In this document: positions 1 through 8,863 of the stretch, piece after piece
How the letters are laid out: the number at the start of each line of letters is the position of its first letter
Numbering within the stretch: position 1 is the stretch's first letter
Origin: CAIYTF01 sp963664845
GTDB taxonomy: Bacteria > Bacteroidota > Ignavibacteria > Ignavibacteriales > Ignavibacteriaceae
Assembly (NCBI GenBank): GCA_963664845.1
Contig: OY761615.1
Coordinates: forward strand, 4,402,001 to 4,466,000
Length of the DNA stretch: 64,000 nt
Reading direction: 5' to 3'
Made by a program: the position numbers and the translations under genes
The notes under the pieces: generated by a model
Databases searched by the model: none
What the model was told of the DNA's origin: nothing
Seen by the model: the letters and a program-made list of their open reading frames with translations, nothing else

Positions 1-54
1 ATTTTAATAATTAGTAATCAAACAACATATACAATAAACAAGGAAACAACCAAC

Positions 55-588
55 ATGGCACAAACAAAATGGACTGTAGACCCCGCCCACAGCGAACTTT
101 CTTTCAAGGTAAAACACCTTATGATCACCAACGTGAAAGGCGAATTCAAAAGCTTCACCGGTGAAGTTCTTTCTGATGGAAACAATTTCATTGGCGATTC
201 GATCACTATGACATTGCAGGCTGACTCAATATTCACCAACGCCAACGACCGTGATGCGCACCTGAAAAGCGCGGATTTCTTCGACGTGGAAAATTTCAAA
301 GAGCTTACTTTCACCGGCTCCTCACTTAAGAAAGTTGATGACGAAAACTATTCGCTAACCGGCACTTTGACTATGAAAGGTGTGAGCAAAGAGATCACCC
401 TCGATGTTGAATTCGGTGGAGTGAACAAAGACCCCTGGGGCAACGAAAAAGCAGGCTTCTCAATCAGCACCAAAATCAACCGCAAAGACTGGGGCCTTAA
501 CTGGAACTCTGCCCTGGAAACGGGCGGCGTTTTAGTCGGCGAAGAAGTGAAGATCAGCGGCGATCTGCAGTTCGTAAAACAGGCATAA
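55..588 (+). CDS. YceI family protein
   Basis: A 177-residue protein matching the YceI/lipocalin-like fold. The start reads MAQTKWTVDPAHSELSFKVK, with the family's 'D..HS...F.VKH' opening, then 'LTFTGSSLKKV' and 'SFSISTKINRKDWGLNW'-like strands and a C-terminal 'GVLVGEEVKISGDLQF'. YceI proteins form a barrel that binds isoprenoid-type lipids; many are periplasmic, but this copy has no signal peptide and should be cytoplasmic. It is complete at normal family length. The ATG follows an AAGGAAAC purine stretch. A hairpin terminator follows it, so it is probably a single-gene unit. The physiological role of cytoplasmic YceI proteins is not settled. Confidence 0.93.
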   Translation: MAQTKWTVDPAHSELSFKVKHLMITNVKGEFKSFTGEVLSDGNNFIGDSITMTLQADSIFTNANDRDAHLKSADFFDVENFKELTFTGSSLKKVDDENYSLTGTLTMKGVSKEITLDVEFGGVNKDPWGNEKAGFSISTKINRKDWGLNWNSALETGGVLVGEEVKISGDLQFVKQA

Positions 589-618
589 AAAGGTGCGTTC
601 TGAATGCAACTCTTTCAC

Positions 619-658
619 GGGGTGCCGGGAATGGTTATCATTTCGGTACCCCCCTTTT
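619..658 (+). terminator. Rho-independent terminator after the YceI gene
   Basis: GGGGTGCC (619-626) pairs with GGTACCCC (645-652), with one G-T wobble, followed by CC and four T. It lies 30 bases after the YceI stop and upstream of the dioxygenase start. Confidence 0.6.
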
Positions 659-715
659 ATGAACAGACGAACATGTATACAGACATCAGTAACAATACCA
701 TTGGCACAAAAATTT

Positions 716-1543
716 ATGAAACTAAATACACTCGAAAAACTGTCGGACACATTTGCTCACACGGATAAAATGCCGGTCCTGTTTTTGGGACACGGAAGTC
801 CGATGAATGCTATTGAGGAAAACGAGTTCGTTACCGGATGGCGAAACATGGGAAGCACTCTCCCGAGGCCGAATGCAATCCTCTGCATTTCTGCACACTG
901 GGAAACGCGCGGCACCTTTGTTACCGCCATGGAACAACCCAAAACAATTCACGATTTTGGCGGATTCCCACAGGAACTTTTTGCCGTGCAATACCCTGCG
1001 CCCGGAAGCCCCGATCTGGCTATGGAAGTAGCCGGTGGTGTAAAAAAAACAGGCGTTGGCCTGGATGAAAAATGGGGCTTGGACCATGGCTGCTGGAGTG
1101 TAGTAAAGCATCTTTACCCGAAAGCAGAGATTCCCGTTGTACAGCTTAGCCTCGATTATTATCAGGCACCGCAATATCATTATGAACTCGCGAAAGAGCT
1201 TGCCTTTCTCCGCACAAAGGGCGTGCTTATTGTAGGCAGCGGCAACATCGTGCATAATCTGCGCATGCTTGCCTGCGATAAAATTGATGAACCTGGGTAC
1301 GGGTTTGACTGGGCCAATGAAGCAAATGATACGGTAAAAAAATTAATTTTGCATGGCGATCATAAACCATTGATAGATTATCATTCACTGGGTGAAGCAT
1401 TTAAATTGGCAATCCCGACACCGGAACACTATTTGCCCATGCTGTATGCCATTGCTCTGAAAGAAGAAAATGAAGAAGTGACTTTTTTCAACGATAAGCC
1501 CATCGCCGGTTCTCTCAGCATGACATCGCTTAAAATTACATAG
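716..1543 (+). CDS. 4,5-DOPA dioxygenase extradiol-like (LigB/YgiD family)
   Basis: A 275-residue LigB-superfamily protein like E. coli YgiD and plant DODA, which open catechol rings next to a hydroxyl. Signatures are 'FLGHGSPMNAI', 'CISAHWETRG', 'GSGNIVHNL' and 'TPEHYLPML'. The probable metal ligands are His26, His61, His180 and His238, matching the family's four-histidine pattern. I chose ATG 716 because the family begins a few residues before the 'P.LFLGHGSPM' strand; the frame stays open upstream to a GTG at 593, but that extension crosses the terminator hairpin and looks unlike protein. The true substrate is unknown; many bacterial members are orphan. Confidence 0.88.
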   Translation: MKLNTLEKLSDTFAHTDKMPVLFLGHGSPMNAIEENEFVTGWRNMGSTLPRPNAILCISAHWETRGTFVTAMEQPKTIHDFGGFPQELFAVQYPAPGSPDLAMEVAGGVKKTGVGLDEKWGLDHGCWSVVKHLYPKAEIPVVQLSLDYYQAPQYHYELAKELAFLRTKGVLIVGSGNIVHNLRMLACDKIDEPGYGFDWANEANDTVKKLILHGDHKPLIDYHSLGEAFKLAIPTPEHYLPMLYAIALKEENEEVTFFNDKPIAGSLSMTSLKIT

Positions 1544-1574
1544 AAATATTATTTCCCGTTCGGCGATATATGTT

Positions 1575-1820
1575 GTAGGGGCGCATGGCGTGCGCCCTCC
1601 GTCGCGTTCATTACGAATCATTTCGCATTGGGATTGGCGCAATGCGTGCGCCCTCCGTCGCGTTCATAACAAATCATTTCGCATTGGCATCAAACCCGTA
1701 GGGGCGCATGGCGTGCGCCCTTGTCGCGATCATAACGAATCATTTCACATTGGGATTGGCGCAATGCGTGCGCCCCATTCGCGTTCCCAACAAATCATTT
1801 CGCATTGGCATCAAACACGG
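1575..1820. repeat. Two tandem 123-bp repeats, each made of two related ~60-bp halves
   Basis: Unit 1 starts at 1575 and unit 2 at 1698, both with GTAGGGGCGCATGGCGTGCG. Each unit contains two similar halves, giving four GGCGCAnGCGTGCGCCC hairpin-forming cores, each followed by CGCGTTC-like sequence and AATCATTTCGCATTGG. The last copy runs past the stop codon of the kinase gene (1795) and includes its final codons, so the repeats carry copies of the gene's 3' end. Confidence 0.85.
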
Positions 1821-3792
1821 GCACCGTGATGAAGAACGTGCTGCCTTCATTAGGCTTGCTTTCCACCCAAATATCACCTCCGTGCTTCACAATAAATTCC
1901 TTGCAAAGCAAGAGTCCAAGCCCATTGCTTGGCTCGTTCTCTGTTCCTTTGGACTTAACTTTTTCGCCCAACTTAAACAGTCGCTCCACAATTGCATCCG
2001 TCATGCCAATGCCGTTGTCGGCCACCGAAATTTTTATCATGCCTCTTTCTGCATCAATTGCCTTTACGGTTATGCTGCCACCTCTTCTGGTGAATTTTAT
2101 GGCATTTGATAACAGATTCCTGAGCACACTGTTAAGCATACTCTCATCTGCCCGGATATACAGCTCGTCCGGCATCGAATAGGTTATGGCAATGTCTTTC
2201 TGCGCGGCGTTCGACTTTATATGTTCCAGTGCCTGCAAAAAAATGACTTTCACGTTCAACTCCTGTGGCGTGAAACTGATTGCCCCGGTTTGGAATTGTG
2301 CCCACTCCAGCAAATTTTCGAGCAACTTAAAAATGTTTTTTACTGATTCGTTTGTGGCGTTACCGTATTTGCGAAGTTCCTCCGCTGACAGATTCGGGGT
2401 TTCATTGGCAAGCAAATCGGTCAGGCCCAGGAGACCATAGAACGGACCTCTCAAGTCATGAGCTAGAATGGAGAAGAATTTATCCTTTTCTGCGTTAAGC
2501 ATGGTCAGATGTTCGTTATTCACGGCGAGTTCTTCTTCTGAGCGCTTGTGCTGGGCTATATCCCATGACATATCTGCAAGAATGGATGCTATCTCGATAT
2601 CACGCGGGGTATAGTCCTGAAGCTTATTGCCTACCCCCAGAATAGCCACTATCTGATCATCTCTGAACAATGGTATAACCATTTCGCGAATAACGGTTGA
2701 ATGACCTTTGGGCATGCCCTTCTTGTTCGGGAGTGATGAATAATTGTTGTGTATCAATGGTTCACGCGTTCGTACGCAATCGGCCCAAACACCGGCCTGC
2801 CCGATGTCATAGTGCAGCCCTTTCCCCTCTGCCTTGCAAAACTTTTTGGTTGTATTTGATGACCAGGCTTGAAGCGAAAGCGTTTTTCGGTCTGAACCCA
2901 GAAAATGATAGAAGCCGATTTGGCTTCCGGTAAGAACTTCCAGTTCATCCAGAGTGGCCTGGAGAAATTCGTCCAATGTGTGTGTGGCGGCAAACTTCAG
3001 CAAACGAAGTCGGGCAGCAATAATGTTCTCTGTTCTTTTCTGTTGAGTGGTATCGCGGTTGCTCTCCCTGCGACCAAGCCATTTTCCTTCTTTGCTATAA
3101 ACGGGAGTGCTCGTCTGGCTCACCCAGTGAACCTCCCCGTTGGTTGCAATAACTCGGAATTCTATTTCAAGATCCTGTTCCCTGGCGTGATGTTGAGTCT
3201 TTTGAAAATAAGCAGCAAGTCGGGGCCTGTCCTCCGGGTGCACTATTTCCATCATAAGCTCAGGGTCCGCCAAAAACTCAGCCGGCTTTCTCCCGGTAAT
3301 TCGTGCACAGGAAGGGGAGACGTAGCGATAGGTGGAATCGGGCGCGCGCCAGGCTTCCCAGCCATAGGTAAAGTCTGCAATAATGCGATATTTTTCTTCA
3401 CTCTGCCGGAGCGCATCATCCTCTGCCTTTTGTTCTGTGATGTCCATGCAAATGCCGGTGAAACGGATTGCCTGACCGGCTATATCCGTAACAGTTGTAC
3501 CAATGGAAATTATCCAACGTTCCTGTTTGTTGGGAAGCACTATTCGGTATTCGCTTTTAAACAGGGTTCCGTTTTTGATGGCACTATCGCGTTGTTCACA
3601 TACGGCATTGCGGTCCAGCGGATGGATCACCTTATCCCATGCGTCAAATGAAACATTGGTATGATCAGGAGCAATGCCCAGGATTCGGAAAAATTCCGGT
3701 GAGTAACTAAGGTGCTGCGAGCTTATGTCCCAGTCCCAGACACCCGCCTTTGTTGTTTGAAGTGCCGGTTCCGGTCGCTTGTTTTTCGACAT
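1795..3792 (-). CDS. PAS-PAS-GAF sensor histidine kinase
   Basis: A 665-residue soluble histidine kinase with no membrane segment. In order: PAS with PAC (about 15-125), a second PAS (about 135-255), a GAF domain (about 275-410, 'GKGLHYDIGQAGVWADC'), HisKA with 'FFSILAHDLRGPFYG' (phospho-acceptor His445), and HATPase_c with N-box 'NLLSNAIKF', G1 'DNGIGM' and G2 'NGLGLLLCKEF'. I chose ATG 3792, preceded by GGGGA; the frame extends 10 codons to a TTG at 3822. No receiver domain or response regulator lies nearby, so it is an orphan kinase probably sensing a cytoplasmic small molecule or redox state. Its last codons are duplicated in the adjacent tandem repeat. Confidence 0.92.
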   Translation of the reverse strand: MSKNKRPEPALQTTKAGVWDWDISSQHLSYSPEFFRILGIAPDHTNVSFDAWDKVIHPLDRNAVCEQRDSAIKNGTLFKSEYRIVLPNKQERWIISIGTTVTDIAGQAIRFTGICMDITEQKAEDDALRQSEEKYRIIADFTYGWEAWRAPDSTYRYVSPSCARITGRKPAEFLADPELMMEIVHPEDRPRLAAYFQKTQHHAREQDLEIEFRVIATNGEVHWVSQTSTPVYSKEGKWLGRRESNRDTTQQKRTENIIAARLRLLKFAATHTLDEFLQATLDELEVLTGSQIGFYHFLGSDRKTLSLQAWSSNTTKKFCKAEGKGLHYDIGQAGVWADCVRTREPLIHNNYSSLPNKKGMPKGHSTVIREMVIPLFRDDQIVAILGVGNKLQDYTPRDIEIASILADMSWDIAQHKRSEEELAVNNEHLTMLNAEKDKFFSILAHDLRGPFYGLLGLTDLLANETPNLSAEELRKYGNATNESVKNIFKLLENLLEWAQFQTGAISFTPQELNVKVIFLQALEHIKSNAAQKDIAITYSMPDELYIRADESMLNSVLRNLLSNAIKFTRRGGSITVKAIDAERGMIKISVADNGIGMTDAIVERLFKLGEKVKSKGTENEPSNGLGLLLCKEFIVKHGGDIWVESKPNEGSTFFITVPVFDANAK

Positions 3793-4325
3793 CAATTCCC
3801 CGTCCCTCATATTCCAATCCAAAAGTGATTAGTCGAAAAATGCTTTCTGTGTTTCATTTCCAATCCTCAATCGTTCTGACTCTTCGGTCATGTCTTCTTA
3901 TGTGTCACCAGCTTCACATGTATCGTATCGTTTCAGGCTTTATTATCGCAAAATATATAGCCAGATCATCGTTCTTCCTCTTCAGCAAAGTAAAAAGAAT
4001 AGTGTCTTAATCACGTGCTTTTTGTCACAGGCGTAAAATAAATCCAAATCTGCATGAAAGGGGAGAATGAATTGAGATTGCTGATTCTCAATTTTAGGGA
4101 TTGTGTAATCTGTGCGGGTTGAAGTAAAGCGCTAATTATTCAGACAGAATGTCAAATAAAAAGAGGCTGTTTCAAAAGTCGAATTTCAAATTTCTATCCG
4201 CGGAAATCTGTTCAAATCCGTGTTCTCTCCCAACGGGATCCCGCTCCGCCTGGCGTATGCATTCTGATTCTTTTGAGACATCCTCTTCCGTTTTGAAATT
4301 ATCTGCTGATAACCGGTACTCTGCT
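3793..4325. other. Gene-free interval between kinase and gldC
   Basis: About 530 bases with no convincing gene on either strand. Open frames here have no recognisable protein character. It must hold the promoter of the minus-strand kinase and the 3' end of the gldC transcript, but I see no clear terminator or promoter consensus. Confidence 0.5.
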
Positions 4326-4664
4326 CTATTCGCCTTCCGGTTGTTCACCAAGTGCCTGTTTCAGGAATTCCTCGGCAAACTCATGCAATAAGGTGGCAGA
4401 CTTATCGTCTTTTGTGGCCCGTTCAAGGGTTTCGGCCAGCAAATGCACTGTTTGGGCTGTAAAATGATACATGTCATTAACCAGCATATCTTTTGTCCAA
4501 AGGTGCAGCCCCATTGCGGTATTCTCTTTTTTGTCCCACACCGTGAAAGCAAGTGCATTTGCCTGAAAGTCTTCCCCCGTCCCTGTATCTTCTGCGTTCC
4601 AGGAAATGCTTTCGGGAACATGCGTGCTGTCTTTTTCAACGGTAATTCTGATCTCGCTTTTCAT
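4326..4664 (-). CDS. gldC: Gliding-motility-associated protein GldC
   Basis: A 112-residue soluble protein recognisable as GldC: 'KSEIRITVEKDSTHVPESISW' opening, 'ALAFTVWDKKENTAMGLHLWTKDM', then a helical C-terminus 'FTAQTVHLLAETLERATKDD'. In Bacteroidota GldC is a small cytoplasmic protein associated with gliding and the type IX secretion apparatus; its biochemical role is undefined. I chose Met 4664 because family members start right before 'KSEI'; upstream in-frame Mets at 4706 and 4763 would add an unrelated tail. No other gld/spr gene is nearby. It fits with the T9SS sorting domain on the amylase at 30.7 kb. Confidence 0.85.
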   Translation of the reverse strand: MKSEIRITVEKDSTHVPESISWNAEDTGTGEDFQANALAFTVWDKKENTAMGLHLWTKDMLVNDMYHFTAQTVHLLAETLERATKDDKSATLLHEFAEEFLKQALGEQPEGE

Positions 4665-5066
4665 ACTGATATCCTGTCTTTCATGTGGGGGAAATAAATA
4701 ATTCATGCTGCCTGTTTGAGACTGTCTACGGGAATTGGCGTTCTTGTAATCCCCGGTATACATTTATTGGGGGAAAGTCCATTATTAAAAACAAGGGGAG
4801 GAATCCAATTTCATAACATGAACAAACAACAGTTTTAAAGATAATAAAATATTCAATTTTTATTGGGCTGGAAAGGTACAATCCGTGGCCGTAGCACTTA
4901 AGATTAGGTGTCCATGTCAGTGGGCAGGTGAGGGGGAAGGTTCCAATTGCCCGCTGGTTAGTTTTAAGGCTTACAGTTTGTTATTTTTTGAACAAAAAGT
5001 GAGATTCTAGATAACTTTTTATATATTTCATTGTGAATTATCAAAATTTGAACTATTGACCACGAT
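4665..5066. other. Divergent intergenic region
   Basis: About 400 AT-rich bases between the start of gldC (minus) and the start of the second kinase (plus), so it must contain two divergent promoters. I found no clear palindromic operator, RNA gene or small CDS. Confidence 0.4.
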
Positions 5067-6179
5067 ATGAACGAAACGTACTATTTTCTGCTGCTGGCCA
5101 TTTGTTTCCTTATAGGAGTCAAGGTTGTACATCATTTTTTGATCAGGAATTCCAAATTAGGGAAGCAGGCATTGGCAAATATTGACATGAATGTACCGGC
5201 AATACCTGTATCCTTGGAAGGTGAATCCAAACTATTGGAGTCAATCAACCGTCTGGAAGTTGAAAATAATGAGTTAAAGGAAAAAATTAATTCACAACTT
5301 CAGAAAAATGAGTCACTTCTTAAACATAACGAAGAGCTCTCCGCAATCAACCGGGAGCTGACTGTCCAAAAAGAACGGCTTTACGCAAGAAAAAAACACC
5401 TTGAACAACTGCAACTGCGCAGGGATGAATTGTTCGCAATGGCAATTCACGATCTCAAGAATCCGGCCGGCGCCCTCAAGGGATATGTGGACATCCTCCG
5501 GTCCTACGATCTGAACGCTGAGGAGCAACAATCCATTATGGAAAATCTGCTCAAACTCTCCACACGGATTATTGAAATATCCCAATCGGTTTCAACCATT
5601 CTTGCAGAGGCTGAAAACACCGGTGGTGTGCAATGCAAACTTACCTTCCTCAAGCCGATAATTGACGAGGTATGCGATCAGAATCGGGCCTATGCTGAAA
5701 GCAAAAAAGTTACCATTATAAATAATGCTTCTTCTTCTGTTCCTCCAATTCCCCTTGATGAACTGAAAATTGAAAAAGCGATTGAGAACCTGCTTAGCAA
5801 TGCGATAAAATTTGCGAGGGAAGGGACAGTCGTTGTGGTTAATTCTTCTTTCGATAAAACCAATGCGATAATTGAGATTTCGGATACGGGCGTTGGGATG
5901 ACAGTTGATGACATTGCACGGGCTTTCGGGAGGGGAGCCAAACTTTCTGCCCAGCCAACGGGCAATGAAACCAGCTCAGGCCTGGGCTTATGGATCGTAA
6001 AAAATATTATTGAAGCGCACGGAGGAAGAGTTCTGTTGGACAGCACACCCGGTGTCGGGACAAAATTTACCATTCAGTTACCATTCCAAATTAAAAAGGA
6101 CAAAAACCTCATTTCCGGACGTCCTGAGCGTCCTTTTGTTGAGAGCCCTTCCAGATGGGACCCTGATCTGGAACAATAG
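5067..6179 (+). CDS. Membrane-anchored sensor histidine kinase
   Basis: A 370-residue kinase with one N-terminal membrane segment (about 5-26), a long coiled coil (about 50-120, repeated 'L..EN.EL...I'), HisKA with 'ELFAMAIHDLKNPAGALKGY' (His128), and HATPase_c with 'NLLSNAIKFA', 'DTGVGM' and 'SSGLGLWIVKNIIEAHGG'. There is no sensory domain beyond the membrane segment and coiled coil, so input probably comes from the membrane or a partner protein. No response regulator is adjacent. It is transcribed divergently from gldC. The C-terminal tail after the ATPase domain (about 345-370) is low in predicted structure. Confidence 0.92.
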   Translation: MNETYYFLLLAICFLIGVKVVHHFLIRNSKLGKQALANIDMNVPAIPVSLEGESKLLESINRLEVENNELKEKINSQLQKNESLLKHNEELSAINRELTVQKERLYARKKHLEQLQLRRDELFAMAIHDLKNPAGALKGYVDILRSYDLNAEEQQSIMENLLKLSTRIIEISQSVSTILAEAENTGGVQCKLTFLKPIIDEVCDQNRAYAESKKVTIINNASSSVPPIPLDELKIEKAIENLLSNAIKFAREGTVVVVNSSFDKTNAIIEISDTGVGMTVDDIARAFGRGAKLSAQPTGNETSSGLGLWIVKNIIEAHGGRVLLDSTPGVGTKFTIQLPFQIKKDKNLISGRPERPFVESPSRWDPDLEQ

Positions 6180-6579
6180 AGGTGAGTGAACAGTGGGAGT
6201 ATATTGGTGTTTTTAATTATTTAATCTTTTCAGGTACCCCCATTTAAGTTCACATTCCCGGCATCGCTTTTTTTATTGGCATTATTACGGTCGTCTCAAT
6301 TGAATTGAGTGCGAATTTAGAGGATTTGAACTGCTCAACACAGATTAATACCGCAAGTTTTATACTTTAAGGTAACCCCCGGTACACGCAACAAAATGAA
6401 AAGACCATCAGGAAACACTCCAATCTGATATCCGATATTATTCCCTGTATACAACTCGTCCGCTACAAAATTGCCAATTGGCTTTCTTATAGCGGACGTT
6501 TGCAAATCATCCGGTGATCTGACTGATGTACAAACCACCGGACTCATTATAGTGGCAAAACCTGCGAAAAAATATACTG
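6180..6579. other. Gene-free interval
   Basis: About 400 bases between convergent genes (kinase on plus, FadL-type barrel on minus). A 70-codon minus-strand open frame (6335-6547) lacks recognisable features. I see no strong terminator hairpin. Confidence 0.4.
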
Positions 6580-7854
6580 TTACAACGAACTGAATGAATA
6601 TCCCACTTCAACCTGCAACTGACTCATTCTTATGTCAATTGTCTGCTGGCCTGGTGCTTCCAACGGATTTGCGCCTGATACGGTGACCGCCGGGGCATAC
6701 ATCAGGGCAAGATTTAACTCATTATGATTTCCCATTGCTTTGGTAAAACCGCATGTGATGTGATGCTGTACTATTCCGGGAGCCAGAATATTAAACAGCA
6801 CTTCACTTGAAGGAACAGGTTGCGTTCCATAAGAATATCCCGCCATCAGTGTCCAAGCGGCGTTTACTTTATACATGGCACCAAATTTCACTACGCTCAT
6901 ATCTTTCCAACCGAATCCGGCACCTCCACTCTCACCTAAAAGCGCAGCCCTAATATTTGGCAGAAAGGAGTTGTTTATGGACCTGATACCGCTGTAATTG
7001 ATTTGCTGAAAATCAAGCAGTAATGTCCACTCGGGATTAGGAAGGAAGCCGACACCAACAGTCCAGCTCGCCGGCACATCAAAACCGCCTTCCTCGGCAA
7101 ACAACCCTTTGTAACGGTCAAATTTGCCCATTGCTATTTTTGTTTCATAACTTGCCCCGATTTTGAACATGTTGGCAAATGTACCCTGATAGCCGATCTT
7201 TCCACCGAAACCGGTGGAAGTGGAGAAGGAATTCCCTGACAAGCTTGCCGGATCGCTGGAAAAGCCTCCAAATGAAAGAACTCCTTTTGCAGCAAAACGC
7301 TGCCAGCCAAAAATTGCACTCACGCCAATTGCCTGATCTTTTGAGAATTCGTACGCGAATGTGGCAGCAGCGAACATCTGTTCAAGGTTTATACCGGTGT
7401 TTGGTGAACTGGGATCATAAAAAACAGCTTTTGGGTAATTGGTGTTCATCCCTCCATTGCCATAGAATGCCAATCCAATTGCCATAGCCGGGTTGATTTT
7501 GTAAGACCCGCCAATAGTTGGCATAATAAACGATTTTGAATCGCTTTCGGTATTTCCCGGAGTCAGGCCGAAAGTCCCGGGATAGCCGGATGGGTTGCCT
7601 GATATGGTAAAATCTCTGCTTGGGCTGAACAGAGCAAGGTTAATATCTATCCTGCTGTCAATAGCAACTATTCCGGCGGGATTTGAAATGGCACCCAATG
7701 AGCTTAGTGAAACAGCCACACCTGCTCCGCCCATTGCGGAATACTTGACTCCATAACCGTGACGGAAATAACCATCTGTTGCCATAGTGGCTGTTGAGGA
7801 AAGGATAAAAAGCGATAAAATTACCAATACCACAGAAAATTTTTGACTGCGCAT
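6580..7854 (-). CDS. FadL/OmpP1/TodX-type outer-membrane transport protein
   Basis: A 424-residue outer-membrane barrel with a signal peptide ('FSVVLVILSLFILSSTATMA'). After cleavage it begins 'TDGYFRHGYGVKYSAMGGAG', the FadL hallmark N-terminal plug, followed by 'NPAGI' and amphipathic strands, ending 'QLQVEVGYSFSSL'. Members import hydrophobic compounds such as long-chain fatty acids or aromatic hydrocarbons. A GGGAG sits seven bases before ATG 7854, favouring it over the ATG at 7860. It is divergent from the HTH-PocR regulator 180 bases away, and PocR domains bind small organic ligands, so regulation by that protein is possible but only inferred. Confidence 0.88.
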   Translation of the reverse strand: MRSQKFSVVLVILSLFILSSTATMATDGYFRHGYGVKYSAMGGAGVAVSLSSLGAISNPAGIVAIDSRIDINLALFSPSRDFTISGNPSGYPGTFGLTPGNTESDSKSFIMPTIGGSYKINPAMAIGLAFYGNGGMNTNYPKAVFYDPSSPNTGINLEQMFAAATFAYEFSKDQAIGVSAIFGWQRFAAKGVLSFGGFSSDPASLSGNSFSTSTGFGGKIGYQGTFANMFKIGASYETKIAMGKFDRYKGLFAEEGGFDVPASWTVGVGFLPNPEWTLLLDFQQINYSGIRSINNSFLPNIRAALLGESGGAGFGWKDMSVVKFGAMYKVNAAWTLMAGYSYGTQPVPSSEVLFNILAPGIVQHHITCGFTKAMGNHNELNLALMYAPAVTVSGANPLEAPGQQTIDIRMSQLQVEVGYSFSSL

Positions 7855-7966
7855 AAACATGCTCCCGAAGGTTGTATTTGATTAAGTTATTTGTAATGCA
7901 TGGACATCTGTCGGTCCAAAAACCTCAATATCCAAAAAATATTCACAGGTAACTTAGAGCAAGTGC

Positions 7967-8034
7967 TTGACAAAGCCAAGAAATTTTTATAAATTTGCTA
8001 TAGTAAACTATAGCATCATAAAATAAATTATAGC
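7967..8034 (+). promoter_or_regulatory. Bacteroidota-type promoter with palindromic operator
   Basis: TTG (7967-7969) and TAAATTTG (7990-7997) match the Bacteroidota -33/-7 consensus (TTG, then TAnnTTTG about 20 bases on). Overlapping the probable transcription start is a perfect inverted repeat, GCTATAG-TAAA-CTATAGC (7997-8014). A further TATAGCAT recurs exactly 20 bases later (8010-8017 and 8030-8037) and runs into the start codon of the regulator gene. This looks like autoregulation by the downstream HTH protein. Confidence 0.6.
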
Positions 8035-8775
8035 ATGTCAGAATATTTAACCGCAAAACAGGTAATTGACCTCCTCCATATTGACCGTACCACACTCTAC
8101 AGGATGTTGAGGGAAGAGCGTATAAAAGGAATAAAGGTCGGAAGTCAATGGCGTTTTTTAAAGACCCATGTAGATAACCTTATCCAGGGAAAGACGGAAG
8201 AACACGTGCCCTTGGCTGAATCAGCAAGAGATATTTTTCCCATCCACTGCATTCAACCCATTCAGGAAGTATTCTCTGACATCATTCAAACGCCTACGGT
8301 CACTGTTGACGCGGATGGAAATCAGCTCACTCAAATAAGCAACTGTTGCAGGTTCTGTGCTCTTATCCAGACATCGGAATCCGGGTTGAAGGCCTGTCAG
8401 AATTCCTGGAAGAACCTCACCTATACCGAGGCACCGAACGCTGCTTTAAACACCTGTCACGCCGGGCTCAGTTATTCAGGGGCAAGTATCCTGTTCGAGG
8501 GAAAGATTGCCGCCAAAATTATTGCCGGACAGTTCTTCACTATACCAAGAGATGAAAATTTCATTGAGTCTGTAAGAACCATGGCTGAAAAGCACGGGCT
8601 GGATGAGACTGCGCTCATTCAGGCAGCGCGGGACATCCCTGTCATGGATGGCAAGATTAGGGCGCAGCTGGGGAGTTGGATACTAAAGATCGCAAAAGCG
8701 TTCGAGAGAATTGGACAGGAGCGCAAGGAGCTTATGGACAAACTGAAGAGTATTGCAAAAATCAGCACGTTCTGA
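8035..8775 (+). CDS. Excisionase-type HTH regulator with PocR ligand-binding domain
   Basis: A 246-residue two-domain protein. Residues 1-50 are a MerR/excisionase-type winged helix ('YLTAKQVIDLLHIDRTTLYR...GSQWRF'), and residues about 75-220 a PocR sensory domain with its cysteine pattern ('NCCRFCALIQ', 'GLKACQNS', 'NTCHAGLSYSG', 'IAAKIIAGQFF'). PocR domains are known from the propanediol regulator and many sensor kinases; the ordered cysteines suggest a redox or metal-linked site. It has no ribosome-binding site: the ATG abuts the operator-like TATAGC repeat. It heads the sulfur-oxyanion genes and is the best candidate to control them. Ligand unknown. Confidence 0.85.
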   Translation: MSEYLTAKQVIDLLHIDRTTLYRMLREERIKGIKVGSQWRFLKTHVDNLIQGKTEEHVPLAESARDIFPIHCIQPIQEVFSDIIQTPTVTVDADGNQLTQISNCCRFCALIQTSESGLKACQNSWKNLTYTEAPNAALNTCHAGLSYSGASILFEGKIAAKIIAGQFFTIPRDENFIESVRTMAEKHGLDETALIQAARDIPVMDGKIRAQLGSWILKIAKAFERIGQERKELMDKLKSIAKISTF

Positions 8776-8863
8776 TTTGTTGAGGCGTTTCATTTGCGCC
8801 AATCGGCCAAATAAAAAATAAAGCACGTATTACAAAAATCATAATTTTACAAAGAACCATCGA

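Noticed and set aside
4149..4391. 80-codon plus-strand open frame
   Set aside because: It overlaps gldC antisense, has no family-like features and no ribosome-binding site.
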